Shown here piece after piece: positions 12,738-24,200 of a stretch of 64,000 nt of DNA; positions within the stretch are counted from its first letter, which is position 1; each line of letters starts with the position of its first letter. The notes below the pieces were generated by a model that searched no databases, was not told where the DNA came from, and saw only the letters and a program-made list of their open reading frames with translations. The position numbers and the translations under genes are program-made. Origin of the DNA: Stomorhina lunata (lineage: Eukaryota; Arthropoda; Insecta; Diptera; Rhiniidae); assembly GCA_933228675.1 (NCBI GenBank), contig OW121740.1:126431630-126495629 (forward strand). Reading direction: 5' to 3'.

Positions 12738-14135
12738 GGGGATGTTGAATACCAAGCAATGCACGATGCAACGGTTCTGATTGGTCTTAGCTTGGTAGTC
12801 CACATACCACTTGGTTATCCTTCACCTCAAGTGTGGACACCGACCTAATTGTGGTATCACCCGGGGAACTACGTTAATGTGCCGCAAGTTCTCCCATAAG
12901 ATCTATAAAAATATGGGTTAGGACGTCGGGCTAGTAATCCACTCCTTGAAAAGACAATTACTACGCAAAAGCTAATATTACAACAAACAAGTAAGAAAGT
13001 GCTATAGTCGGTCAAGCCCGACCATACGATACCCTTCACCACTAAGGTCAAAAGTGTTATTTTTTCTGTATAAAGACAAATATTTGCTAAATTTTGCCAT
13101 AATACAAACATTTTTCAAAACTTGTATATTTAAGCTGCTTCCGACATTTGGACTTATATGAGAGCTAGGGTCAAATGTGGACCGATTATCTCGAAATTGA
13201 TTACAGTTGTTACAAAAATTATTTATGTAAAGCATTTTAGTGATTTTTGTCTCATTTAGTGCGTTTTTAAAGAAAAGTTTGTATGGGAGCTATGGTCAAA
13301 TGCGGCACGATTTTAACGAAATTTGGTACAGTGATTTTAGCTGACATAAGCAGTATTTGGTATATTTTTAATGAAAAAATATTGATATTTGTGGCCAATA
13401 TATCAATTCCGGGAAGTGGGACCTATGGGAGGTACCATAAATAATGGACAGATTTTGATGAATTTCAATAGCCATGGTCCCATTATCAAAAAAATGCTCT
13501 GTGCCAAATTTCGTCAAATTATCTTAAGAATTGCAACCTGTAGTTTGATTACAAGGTTTACACGGGGGTTTAGCCAGACGTCCAGCCGTCCAGCCGTCCA
13601 GCCTTCCAGCCGTCCAGCCTTCCAGCCGTCCAGCCTTCCAGCCGTCCAGCCTTCCAGCCGTCCAGCCAGCCAGACAGATTTTGATGAATTTCAATAGCCA
13701 TGGTCCCATTATCAAAAAAATGCTCTGTGCCAAATTTCATCAAATTATCTTAAGAATTGCAACCTGTAGTTTGATTACAAGGTTTACATGGGAGTTTAGC
13801 CAGCCGTCCAGCCAGCCAGCCAGACGGACGGACGGACATCGCTAAATCGACTCAGAAAGTGATTCTAAGCCTATTGGTATACCAAAAGGTGGGTCTAAGA
13901 CAAATATTTCCATGCGTTACATACATCAGCACAAACTTATAAAGGGTATAAAAATGGCCCCCTTTATTTAGAGGAGGACGTCCGAAACTTCGTTGAAAAG
14001 ACCAAGTAAAGGAAAATCTTTTGAAGGTTGGCTTACGAAATTGGAGAATATGCGCACAAGATCAAAGCGCATGGAATTCTAATATATGCTCGGCCTTTGA
14101 CCATAACATGTTGTAAATATAGGCTATTTAAGTAA
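12738..14135 (+). mobile_element. Retroposon-like segment R, copy 1, interrupted
   Basis: Two halves, 12738-12987 and 13951-14135, together match 37736-38190 and the reverse complement of 25010-25320. The right half contains a conserved open frame ending at 14082 (TSETSLKRPSKGKSFEGW..., stop TAA), followed by a 3' segment and an AAGT-rich tail at 14127-14140. The insertion between the halves is the Helitron-like element at 12988-13950. The conserved frame with a short tetranucleotide tail suggests the 3' end of a non-LTR retrotransposon; the lineage is not recognised. Confidence 0.55.
12988..13950 (-). mobile_element. Helitron-like element, copy B, with internal duplication
   Basis: Begins CAAGTAAGAAAGTGCTATAG (the reverse of the shared terminus) and ends near 13950. 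A GTCCAGCC/TTCCAGCC octamer array fills about 13577-13672. A 130-bp segment at 13447-13576 is repeated at 13673-13802 with few differences, so the GTCC array and its flank were duplicated inside this copy. A further GACG run lies at 13830-13840. Confidence 0.8.
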
Positions 14136-15600
14136 GTTAAGTTTAACTTACTTAAAAGTACTTAAAAAGTACCAACATCCCTATAACTAATTATAACCCA
14201 AAAAGTTCCAAATACGAGTTAAATATATTTTTAGTAATAACCAATTGAACCAAAAAAATTGTTATATTTATTAGTTCAAAAATGTACCAAATATTAGTTT
14301 TAACCCTTTTTACGCCTTATTTTTTCCATTTTTTTAAAAAAAAAGTAATTAACACTTGTCCCCGTTTTTCTTAGCTAATTCACCTCCAATTTAAATTTTG
14401 ATTCTATCCATTTTAGTTTCAGAGATACCAATACCAATTCTGACCGAATTTCCAAAAAGTACCGAATACTTTCGTTTGTTTTTATAACGCAATTCCACTC
14501 AGTTTCATTTTTGTTCCTTTTCTTTTTGGCTTAGGATATATAATGTTACCGATTTATCCTTTTTTACCCCTTAAACTAAAAAAATACAAAGTTACTAATT
14601 CTGCCCGAATTTCCAATTAGTACCGAATACGTGTTCGTTTGTTTTCATAACCCAATTTCACTCAATTTCATTTTTGTTCCTTTCCTGTTTGGGCTAGGAC
14701 ATATCATGTTACCGATTTGTCCTCCTTTATCCCTTAAACTAAAAAAGTACCATATACATGTCTAATATTTCTTTCATTTCAATCGACTCTATAAATCGTA
14801 TTTATAATTTTGTTGGTTACAAAGGTATACTATAATTAGCGACAAAAACTCTAACCTGTTTTTCCTATTTTTCCCTTTTTAAGCCCCAAAATCGAAAAAG
14901 TACCAAGCACGCATGTAATTTTTTTTTTTTTCATGTTTATCTATTCTAACACAAATTTACATTCCATGTTTATTGGTTCAATGATACCTATAAGTTAAAA
15001 AGTCCTTTTTCAATAAAGTTCTAAACAAGTATATCCTAAATTGCAGAAGTCAATTACAGCTTTGCTACTATCGCTTTTAGTCTTGAAGATATAACGTAAC
15101 TAAATTTTACCTATTTTACCCCCTAAATGGTTAAATTTCGAAAAAGTAGCGAACACTTGTCTTTTGGCTAATCTCAACGCAATTTCAGTTTTGATTTAGG
15201 AGATATAATGTTACTAATTTTAACTTTTTTCGTCCTAAATTGAAATAAGTGTTAATTAAAAGAACTATTAAATACGTGCTTGATATTTATTACATATCAA
15301 TCGACTTCTCTATAAATTATTTTTCTAGCTTTATTGTGAGTTAAAATAAAGAATCTGACCTAAAATGTTCTTCCCTTTTTTACCCCATTAATACAAATAT
15401 ATTGTCTGAGAGAAGTACCTCTTGTTTTAATTGGAATGTCATGGGAGTTATTTATGTATGTACTTCTGGAGACATAACTTAACTGATTTTTCCTCTTATT
15501 ATTTTATTAATAAAAGGCCAAATTTCCCATAATCCCTTAGTGGATTTTTATATCGAAAAAGTTCAGCTCTATTTCTTTTACCGATTTCGCTGGCGATGAT
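14136..15600. repeat. Degenerate 'gtaccaaat' repeat region
   Basis: Many diverged copies of blocks such as 'aaaaagtaccaaatacg', 'ttttaccccttaaacta' and 'aatgttaccgattt'. The vocabulary matches 22891-24200 and the AT-rich halves of 44200-44760 and 48180-48790. Probably several old insertions of the hairpin-ended family; boundaries cannot be drawn. Confidence 0.5.
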
Positions 15601-15653
15601 GAATCAGTCAGTAACGCTAGAATTTTATATACATATGTGACGAGCAAAATAGA

Positions 15654-15737
15654 AAGGGACCTAAGGGTAAAAACCGGTTTTGTTCAGGAGACCCATTTTA
15701 AAGATTTAAATATTATTTTTTTACCCTTAGGTCCCTT
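15654..15737. other. Perfect 20-bp inverted repeat (hairpin)
   Basis: AAGGGACCTAAGGGTAAAAA at 15654-15673 is exactly inverted at 15718-15737, with a 44-nt loop. It is GC-richer than its surroundings. It could be a transcribed hairpin or a remnant of a palindromic insertion. No second copy was noticed in the window. Confidence 0.6.
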
Positions 15738-15870
15738 GATATAGTGATATAGAGATCACATACAGATAAATTAATGCAAGACTATTTCTTGAAAATTTGT
15801 GCATGAAAAATTTGGTATTATGACCACAAACACATTCTGGTTTTATATCTTGATAAGAATAGGTTAAGTA

Positions 15871-15933
15871 GTAGGCTTGTGACTAAGTCGGCGTGATTTG
15901 GGTCCTAAAGATTGCCGTTCAGATTCCCCTACA
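15871..15933 (+). repeat. tRNA-like SINE head
   Basis: The 63-nt segment has A-box-like TGACTAAGTCGG and B-box-like GTTCAGATTCC, and its ends GTAGG / CCTAC can pair as a short acceptor stem. An A-rich tract follows (15934-15955). The cloverleaf is imperfect, so I read it as a tRNA-derived SINE or decayed tRNA copy rather than a tRNA gene. Confidence 0.35.
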
Positions 15934-16734
15934 AAAGAAAGAAAAGAAAAATAAGAATTTCTAGACTACCATAACAGGCCATATACAAGCTATAAGATTA
16001 AGAAGGGCGTGGCAATGGTAAATAAACTGCTTTAAATGTCTATCGGGTAGCACGATGTTACGGGAAAGCTTCCTTACTAACGTGATTGGGGAACGTCTGA
16101 AAAAATAAGTCTCGAATACTGTTCCATACAGTTGTTTTTCTTTTGTTTTGAAAAAAAGTCATCAGAGAGAAATATTCTGTTTTTGAATTCTTAGCGAAGG
16201 TGGCGAATTAATCTTTGAAGTCTTCAATTTAATTCTCAGAAGCATTTCGGTAATATGCATGGACTGTGAGGTTACAGGTTTCCAAATGGCAACTCCAATC
16301 TAAAGTTTAGTGTCAGCACTGAGAAGAACTACGGATGGCGTCAAGTATGAACCCGGACACCCAAGTTGTGAATAGTTTGGGGGTAGTTCTTGTTGCATTA
16401 ACTCCCCCCCCCCCCTAACCATTCCGGTATTCGGTTCCCTGCAGGGATAGAAGTTATTTAGAATTTTTATTAAAAACTAATAATCATTTTTATCAAATGT
16501 AATATTTTTCTTCCAACAATTTTAAAACTATAAAATAGAAATCTGAGCAGATAATGGGTCTTTGACTTTCGGCAAAGTTCAAAAATTTGCTTATAAAAAT
16601 ACAGTTTTTAGTTTTATTTTGTAGTAAAAAAGACCTTTAAGAGTTCAAAGAAAATCTACGAATAAGCTAAAGGTAGATGAAAACTGAAAAATGTTTGTTT
16701 TTGTTCAGTCGATAATCTACGCTTTTATTTTTGG
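15934..16734. other. No gene seen; poly-C tract
   Basis: Moderately GC-richer sequence at 15960-16440 with a C13 run at about 16404-16416. It may be a decayed element but carries no motif I can name. From 16450 on it is featureless AT-rich sequence. Confidence 0.45.
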
Positions 16735-16985
16735 TTTATGAACATAATTCTTAATAGTTATGTTTGTAAATTTAGTAATAATGCGAGGTTTTCGATCTGT
16801 CTAAATTGGGGATAATCCTCCTGAAGAGATGGCTTAACCAACCATCGAAACGCGTCGAGGAATTTGGTTTCTCCGCAAACATTTTTTGGCTTTTTATCAA
16901 TAAATTGATCTGTTACATTAATAAATAAATGTAACAGGTTTGGGATCAAATGCAAATACACTTCTTTTTGAACAAGAAAGTAACT
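16735..16985 (+). repeat. Hairpin repeat, copy 1
   Basis: Shares 'gaggttttcgatctgtctaaatt', 'ccaaccatcgaaacgcgtcgagg' and a 3' hairpin with 27218-27420. The stem is CTGTTACATT (16910-16919) and AATGTAACAG (16928-16937) around an AATAAATA loop. Stem bases differ between copies but keep pairing. Function unknown. Confidence 0.65.
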
Positions 16986-17695
16986 AATTACTCAATTTTA
17001 TATTTTCTTGACCTGAGGAGTGTTCATTTAGTGCATTAACTGTACCATTTATCAATACCTTATATATATGTTTAATATATCAATAGAAAGGAAAACATGT
17101 TCAGATTTATACACTGTTCATTTTTTACTAATATTCAAAAAAGTCTTAAACATTTCTGGAAAAAATGTACAAAAAAACTAAAAATTGTATTTTTGACAAA
17201 ATTATTTTTGAACTTTGAGGTCTAATTTCTGAAAAACTGTACATAAAGTACATAAATGATTTTTTGCAGTAATAAAGTATATTTTATTGTCTATAAAATT
17301 AAAAATTAAAAAAATTAAACCCAACTGTTCTTTTATTGCAATTAAAATTATATTGTATGAAAATGTTACGTTTTTCATAAAATCCTATTTTCTAGATTCG
17401 TGAATGAATTCAAGCTTCATTTTATTTTTGGAAATCTAAAAATAATACAAAAAGCTATATAACTGCATTTAAAAAAGTTGAAAAATCGGCTAGACTTTTT
17501 TGTTATTTGTTCACAAACTCAAAAATTCTCATAAAAATTAGACAAATTGACTTAAATGACTTAAAATCTGCATTTAAATCATTCTAAAACTAAATTCCCT
17601 AGGAATATACATATAATAAAAAATTACTTTTTTTTAGGAGATACAGTAATCGCTTTAAATACCATAACTCAACAGAAAGAAAGTTAAGGAAAAAA
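16986..17695. other. AT-rich DNA, nothing recognised
   Basis: No repeat match or credible frame seen. Confidence 0.5.
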
Positions 17696-18492
17696 CAAGT
17701 AAGAAAGCGCTATAGTCGGTCAAGCCGACCATACGATACCCTTCACCACTAAGGTCAAAGGTGTTATTTTTCCTGTATAAAGACAAATATTTGCTTAATT
17801 TTGCCATCATACAAACATTTTCTTAAAACTTATATATTCAACCTGTTTCCGTCATTTGCACTTATATGAGAGCTACAGTCAAATGTGGACCGATTATCTC
17901 GAAATTTGGCAAGTTGACTACAGTTGTTACAAAAATTACGTATGCGAAAAATAAACTCAAAATTTTTATTATCTTTAGATTTACTAGCGTTTTAGTGATT
18001 TTTTGTCTCATTTAGTGCGTTTTTAAAGAAGAGTTTGTATGGGAGCTATGGTCAAATGTGGACCGATTTCCACGAAATTTGATACTGTGATTTAAGTTTA
18101 CATAAACAATATCTGCTTTAAATTTCATGAAAAAATATTGATATTTGTGGCCAATATATCAATTCCGGGAAGTGGGACCTATGGGAGGTACCATAAATAA
18201 TGGACCGATTTTGACCAATTTCAATAGCCATGGTCCCATTGTCAAAAAAGTTATCTATGCCAAATTTCATCAAATTATCTTTAGAATTGCGACCTGTAGT
18301 TTGATTACCAGGTTTACATGGGGGTCCAGCCACCCAGACGGACGGACGGACGGACATCGCTAAATCGACTCAGAAAGTGATTCTAAGCCTATTGGTATAC
18401 TAAAAGATGGGTCTAAGACAAATATTTCTATGCGTTACAAACATCAGCACAAACTTATAATACCCTTTCCACCTATGGTGGTGAAGGGTATA
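17696..18492 (-). mobile_element. Helitron-like element, copy C
   Basis: A full-length copy of about 800 bp. Read on the minus strand it opens TATACCCTTCACCACCATAGG, has a GTCC run (18333-18357 on plus), and ends with GGTGAAGGGTATCGTATGG, a GTCGG-CTTGA-CCGAC hairpin, then CTTTCTTACTTG. The subterminal inverted GGTGAAGGGTAT boxes, central GTCY microsatellite and 3' hairpin resemble Helitron-associated DINE-1/mini-me elements. No coding capacity. Confidence 0.8.
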
Positions 18493-19567
18493 ATGACTAA
18501 CAATTAAAAATATAAAAGATTTTAAAAATATGATAAAAACTTTTCAGCTGCTGATGACAAATAATTAAGACATCACAAAACAATTTACACCTTTTTATAA
18601 AATTCTTGAAATTTAAATGTGAATAAAAACAATTAATTTCAGTTTAACATAATTAATTACTTCAAAAATTTTTTGGTTAATTGTAGCGAAATAAAAAATA
18701 AAAAAAAAAATTAATGTACATTTTAATCAGTTCAAAAGTAATTGTATAACTTATTTCTAGAAATAAATGATTTTTGTGAAATTTTTTGTCACAAACAAAA
18801 ATTAAAAGGAAACGAAACCAAATAAAACACCTTGTAATTAATGCAAAGACACGACGCGATTAAAATCAAATGGAAAAATTCAAATAAATTTCAATAGAGT
18901 TATAAAAAAAATGGTAAAATAAAATTGTTAAATGAATGTTTGAAAAGCTGCCAAAATAAAAAAAAGCAAAAACATTCAAAACAAGATGGAAATCAACATT
19001 TTCCCAACTCAAATCAGGAATTACACTCCAGTTAGTAAATGAATGGCCCCTCGACGGCCATTAAAACCATAAAATTTTGTTGGTGAAAAATCATAAAAAA
19101 AAATGTGGAAAAAACGAAGTAACAAAGATGAATTTCTACACGTTTCTTGATTTTACTACAGAGTGATAAATGTTTAAGCCAACACAAGATATTCAAGTGA
19201 TAAGTCACGTTGAATAAAAGCGAAAAAATTGAAGGAAAGAAAACGACAGTGATTTCGAATTAAAGTTCTTTTTTAGTTTTTTTTTGTTTTGCTGTTTATC
19301 TTTGTCAAATATTTATTTAATTTCTTTGTCCTTCAAATTTAAAATATTAAAAAAATACAAATTCAAGCAAAAAAAAATCCTAAAGACAAAAAGAAGGCAC
19401 GATCGTAATGATCGTGAGTAATTGACATGTGATTGTGTGGTTGGATGATTGAGAAGGAGCAGCTAAAAAAATTTTAAAAAGTGTCTGAATAAAATATTTG
19501 GATATTTATTTTAAAATCATCAAAAACGACTAAAGGTGTATGCTATAAATTATAACTTGTAATAAAA
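18493..19567. other. AT-rich unique DNA, nothing recognised
   Basis: Non-repetitive A-rich sequence with no credible coding frame. It separates two similar Helitron-like copies. Confidence 0.5.
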
Positions 19568-20360
19568 CAAGTAAGAAAGCGCTATAGTCGGTCAAGCCGA
19601 CTATACGATACCCTTCACCACTAAGGTCAAAGGTGTTATTTTTCCTGTATAAAGACAAATATTTGCTAAATTTTGCCATCATACAAACATTTACTCAAAA
19701 CATATATATTCAACCTGTTTCCGTCATTTGGACTTATATGAGAGCTAGGGTCAAATGTGGACCGATTATCTCGAAATTTCGCAAATTGATTACACTTGTT
19801 ACAAAAATTATGTATGCAAAAAATAAACTCAAAATTTTCATTATCTTTAGATTTACTAGCGTTTTAGTGATTTTTTGTCTCATTTAGTGCGTTTTTGAAG
19901 AAGAGTTTGTATGGGAGCTATGGTCAACTGTGGACCGATTTTAACGAAATTTGATACAGTGATTTAAGTTTACATAAGCAGTATCTGTTTTAAATTTCAT
20001 GAAAAAATATTGATATTTGTGGCCAATATAGCAATTCCGGGAAGTGGGACCTATGGGAGGTACCATGAATAATAGAACGATTTTAACCAATTTCAATAGC
20101 CATGGTCCCATTATCTAAAAAATTATCTGTGCTAAATTTCATCAAATTATCTTTAGAATTGCGACCTGTAGTTTGATTACAAGGTTTACATGGGGGTCCA
20201 GCCAGCCAGCCAGACGGACGGACATCGCTAAATCGACTCAGAAAGTGATTCTAAGTCTATTGGTATACTAAAAGGTGGGTCTAAGACAAATATTTCTATG
20301 CGTTACAAACATCAGCACAAACTTATAATACCCTTTCCACCTATGGTGGTGAAGGGTATA
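19568..20360 (-). mobile_element. Helitron-like element, copy D
   Basis: Same structure and orientation as copy C (17696-18492), with a shorter GACGGAC microsatellite near 20212-20226. It abuts the mini-me-like element that starts at about 20361. Confidence 0.8.
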
Positions 20361-20458
20361 AATATTTAATAGGGGACATATTTTCATCATAAAGTATGGA
20401 AAGATTACTGAGGTTGTCATTCCGTTTGTAACTTCATTCCAATATTGGCTAAAAACCA

Positions 20459-20529
<71 letters not shown>

Positions 20530-21050
20530 ATGTATGTATGTATGTATGTATGTATGTATGTATGTATGTATGTATGTATGTATGTATGTATGTATGTATG
20601 TATGTATGTATGTATGTATGTATGTATGTATGTATGTATGTATGTATGTATGTATGTATGTATGTATGTATGTATGTATGTATGTATGTATGTATGTATG
20701 TATGTATGTATGTATGTATGTATGTATGTATGTATGTATGTATGTATGTATGTATGTATGTATGTATGTATGTATGTATGTATGTATGTATGTATGTATG
20801 TATGTATGTATGTATGTATGTATGTATGTATGTATGTATGTATGTATGTATGTATGTATGTATGTATGTATGTATGTATGTATGTATGTATGTATGTATG
20901 TATGTATGTATGTATGTATGTATGTATGTATGTATGTATGTATGTATGTATGTATGTATGTATGTATGTATGTATGTATGTATGTATGTATGTATGTATG
21001 TATGTATGTATGTATGTATGTATGTATGTATGTATGTATGTATGTATGTA

Positions 21051-21093
<43 letters not shown>

Positions 21094-21094
21094 T

Positions 21095-21150
<56 letters not shown>

Positions 21151-22055
21151 GGTCTGTCTGTATGTCTGTCTGTCTGTCTGTCCGTCTGTCTGTTGAAGGC
21201 ACGATAGGGCGTAAACGAAAGGAACTAGGTCAATGAAACTTGGCAAAATTATTGTTCAATTTTTGTGAAATTTTGGTATTGAAATTTTTCGACATCGGTT
21301 TACATTTCACCATAGCTCCTGTATAACATCGCCTAGGCTTATCGTTTGTTATAATGATAGAGTTTAGTATTGAGAAGTTTTGCATAAGCACTGGGCGGCA
21401 TATAAAATTTCATCGAAATCGGTTTGCATGTAACCATAGCTCCCATACAAAACACTTTGGGAAATGGCCTAAATTTCACCAAAAACACACTTAAATGCCA
21501 ATAAATGTTAATTGCTAAACTATTATAGCTATTTCAAAGCTAGCCAGTGTGCAAAATTTTGTCACAATCGGTCACCATTTGACCGTAGCTCCTATATAAA
21601 AAACTTAAGAAAACACAAAAATACCAAAAAATAGGGGGTCTTTGTCAGTATGTCCATCAAATGGAAACCAAAAGAACTAGAGCGACAAAATTTTACAGAA
21701 GTATTTTCAATATCTTGAAAAAGTTGTGTATTGAAAATGGGCGAAATCGGTTCACAGTTAGTTACAGCTCCCATATAACCCCGCCCCGGGAATCACATTA
21801 ATGCTGATAAATTAAATCCAATTGTAATAGATATGATAAATTAATTTAGAATAGAAAAGTTGTATGCAACTATAGTTTAGTATATCAAATTTTATAGGAA
21901 TAGGTCCATATTTGACTTAGCTTTAAAATTTGACTATAACTTTTGAACGCCTGGAGAGATCTGAGTTGATTTGCAAAGACACAGGCCCATGAGAAGAGGG
22001 CCAATTTAAACAGATCTCCATTTTTTAATAGTACTTCCTTGGTGTAGGGTTCTCT
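20361..22055 (+). mobile_element. mini-me-like element, copy 2, with expanded microsatellite
   Basis: Flanks of the microsatellite match copy 1: 'gaggttgtcattccgtttgtaac' before it (20410-20433), and 'ggcacgataggg..aaacgaaaggaactag' plus 'ttcatcgaaatcggtttgcatg' after it. The GTCY block that is about 24 bp in copy 1 has grown to about 735 bp here. The right end is decayed; no terminal hairpin seen. Confidence 0.75.
20458..21193. repeat. (TGTC)n(TGTA)131(TGTC)n microsatellite
   Basis: An uninterrupted run of 131 TGTA units (20527-21050) is flanked on both sides by TGTC-type units with scattered TGTT, TGTA and CCGT variants. Because the period is four, all frames stay open on both strands and give artefactual 230-265-codon frames. 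No protein is proposed. Confidence 0.98.
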
Positions 22056-22890
22056 TAATTTTTATTTTAAAAATAAACATTAATAAATTTTTAACTTGAC
22101 GATAAGCAGACATTGTTCAGAAACGTAACAAAATTTTACTTTTATTTTTTTCAAATTATTTTTCGAAAAAGAAGCGAAAAGAAGTCTTATAATGACTTTG
22201 GTCTTACGTTTTATTGCCAGGGTATATAAAATATATTTGTATATGTATATTTTGACCACTTGTCTTGTCTTCTCAGGGAAAGAAAAAAAAAGCGAAATAA
22301 AACCTCTAAAAAAATGTCTTGTCAAATTGCCAGGCAATGGAGAAACAAAAGACTTCAAGAACATGCAACATAAAAAATATAAAAGTTAAAAATAAAATAA
22401 AAATCTTCTATATAAGAGATAAAAATAAAAGAAGACTATATGGAACCTGTTAAACATTGTTAAGGGAACATTTTTTTCCAATAATCAATGTTATAACTAA
22501 TGATTTCAGAAAACAGGGTGATTCCTCAGGAGATGTTAATAAATAGGTATAGGTAAATATCGATATAATATTATGTGTAATTCTCATATACATAGCTTTT
22601 AGAAGGATGTCGAAGCCATCTAATTTTGCTACAATTCAAGATTCAAATAATTTTTCAACGGTTCAAACTACAAACAAAACAATTTTATATTTTATTTATG
22701 GGAATAATAAGTGCTTGAAGTCATAAGATGATAATAGCTTATATGGAGCGATAGCCTAATGTCTTACCAACAATATTATCATCTTATTTGGACAAGTCGC
22801 ATAAATTAAATAAATCATTTCAATTAAATAGTATTTGGTCCGCTTTATTCAAATATAGTCTTTAGTTAGTGAGATATCACGTTTGAAATA
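22056..22890. other. AT-rich DNA, nothing recognised
   Basis: Small overlapping frames at 22080-22389 on both strands are low-complexity and lack domains. No repeat match noticed. Confidence 0.5.
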
Positions 22891-24200
22891 TTCCCATTTT
22901 TAATTTTTTTATATTTTTTTATTATTAAATCTAGCTTAAGTGGCTGATCCATGATTATCCAGCCCAAAAGGCAATATTTAAAGAAATGAAATTTTTTTCG
23001 ATGTCTTTATCTCCTAAAGTGATAGAAACAAGTTGAGATTTAGTTTGAATCAGCTACAAATATAGGGCGAGAAATATTTCTTTTAATAGGATAAATCATG
23101 GATAAAAACTGTTTAAAAAAATATTAAACATCTGGTTGGTACTTTTTGGTTTAGAAGTTAAAAGTGGCTAAAAATAGGAAAAAAATCAGGGTATGTTTTT
23201 TTGTTTCCAAGCTCGCTATACCTTTAAACCAATAAATCTAAAAATTTCTGGCCGACTCCCTAACAGACTGATTCATCATCGACCAGACCGAACGGCATGA
23301 GCTAAACACCTAGAATTTGGACAGCAGGTACCTTTCCTGATGCATGAATCCGATAGTAAAGGAATTTTGGACATTCAACCGCTAGGGGGGGGGGGGGGGT
23401 TAAAAAGATGTAAAAAAAGAAAAATCAGTTACGATATATGTATCTCCAAAAGTTATAGAAACAAAAATGGAGATTGTGTTTGAATTAGCCAAAAAAAAAA
23501 TAAGGGGGACGTAATTAGTACTTTTTCAAATATGTGATAAAATGTGGGAAAACCTATTCCTTGATAATTTTTTTTAACCCATAAGTAAATTTTGAAAAAA
23601 AATCGAATAATGCATGAAAAAAATATCAAACACGTTTTGGTACATTTTTTTAGCTTCTCAAAAAAGGGTAAAATATTAACAAAATTGAAGGGTAAGTTCT
23701 TTCTAATCTTCGTAGATCTTTTAAATCATTCAACCTATTTATGAAATATATAGAGAGTCGATTGACATAAAAAAAATATCAAATAAATTTAGGGGGTAAA
23801 AAGGGGATACGCCGCTAACATCATATCTCCTAATCCAAAAGGGATAGAAGCAAATATGAAATAGAGTTTACCAATGAAAGTAATAGTACACCTTTTTAGT
23901 GGTTTTTGAAAATTCGGTACAAAAAGGTAAAAAAAATATTTAACTTTATATCTCAAAAACTAAAAGCGATGGAAACAAAATTGAAATTGGGTATGAATCA
24001 GCTTCGAAATAAAACAAAGGGCATTTCTTCCATTTTTTTTTTTTTGGGAATGGGACAAAAGTGTCGTAAAAAGTATGAAAATAAATTTTTGATTGCTATG
24101 TTGATCCATTTGTATCTTTAGGACCAATACATATAGATATTAAATACCGAAATAGATGAGAAATAGGGTTAAAAACGGAAAAAATTGTAAGTTAAGAAAA
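22891..24200. repeat. Degenerate 'gtaccaaat' repeat region, reverse sense
   Basis: Repeated 'aaatcgggtaaaaaggg', 'ggtactttttggtttag' and 'gagattgtgtttgaattagc' blocks match the vocabulary of 14136-15600 in the opposite sense. It contains a G15-16 run at about 23383-23398. Old element DNA without frames. Confidence 0.5.

Noticed and set aside
13389..13733. 102- and 69-codon frames with SSRPAVQPSS or AGRLDGW repeats
   Set aside because: They come from the GTCCAGCC octamer array inside Helitron-like copy B.
16758..16961. 67-codon minus-strand frame paralleled at 27219-27410
   Set aside because: Similarity of the two DNA copies is as strong outside as inside the frame, and frame length is not preserved; coding is not supported.
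20417..21246. Long open frames of 230-265 codons in several frames on both strands (repeats of YIHT or MYVC)
   Set aside because: They are translations of the four-base microsatellite; a period-4 repeat without stops stays open in every frame.
23383..23398. Poly-G run (and the poly-C run at about 16404-16416) as possible quadruplex or element ends
   Set aside because: Single homopolymers inside degenerate repeat DNA, with no further structure; they may also be sequencing-length artefacts.
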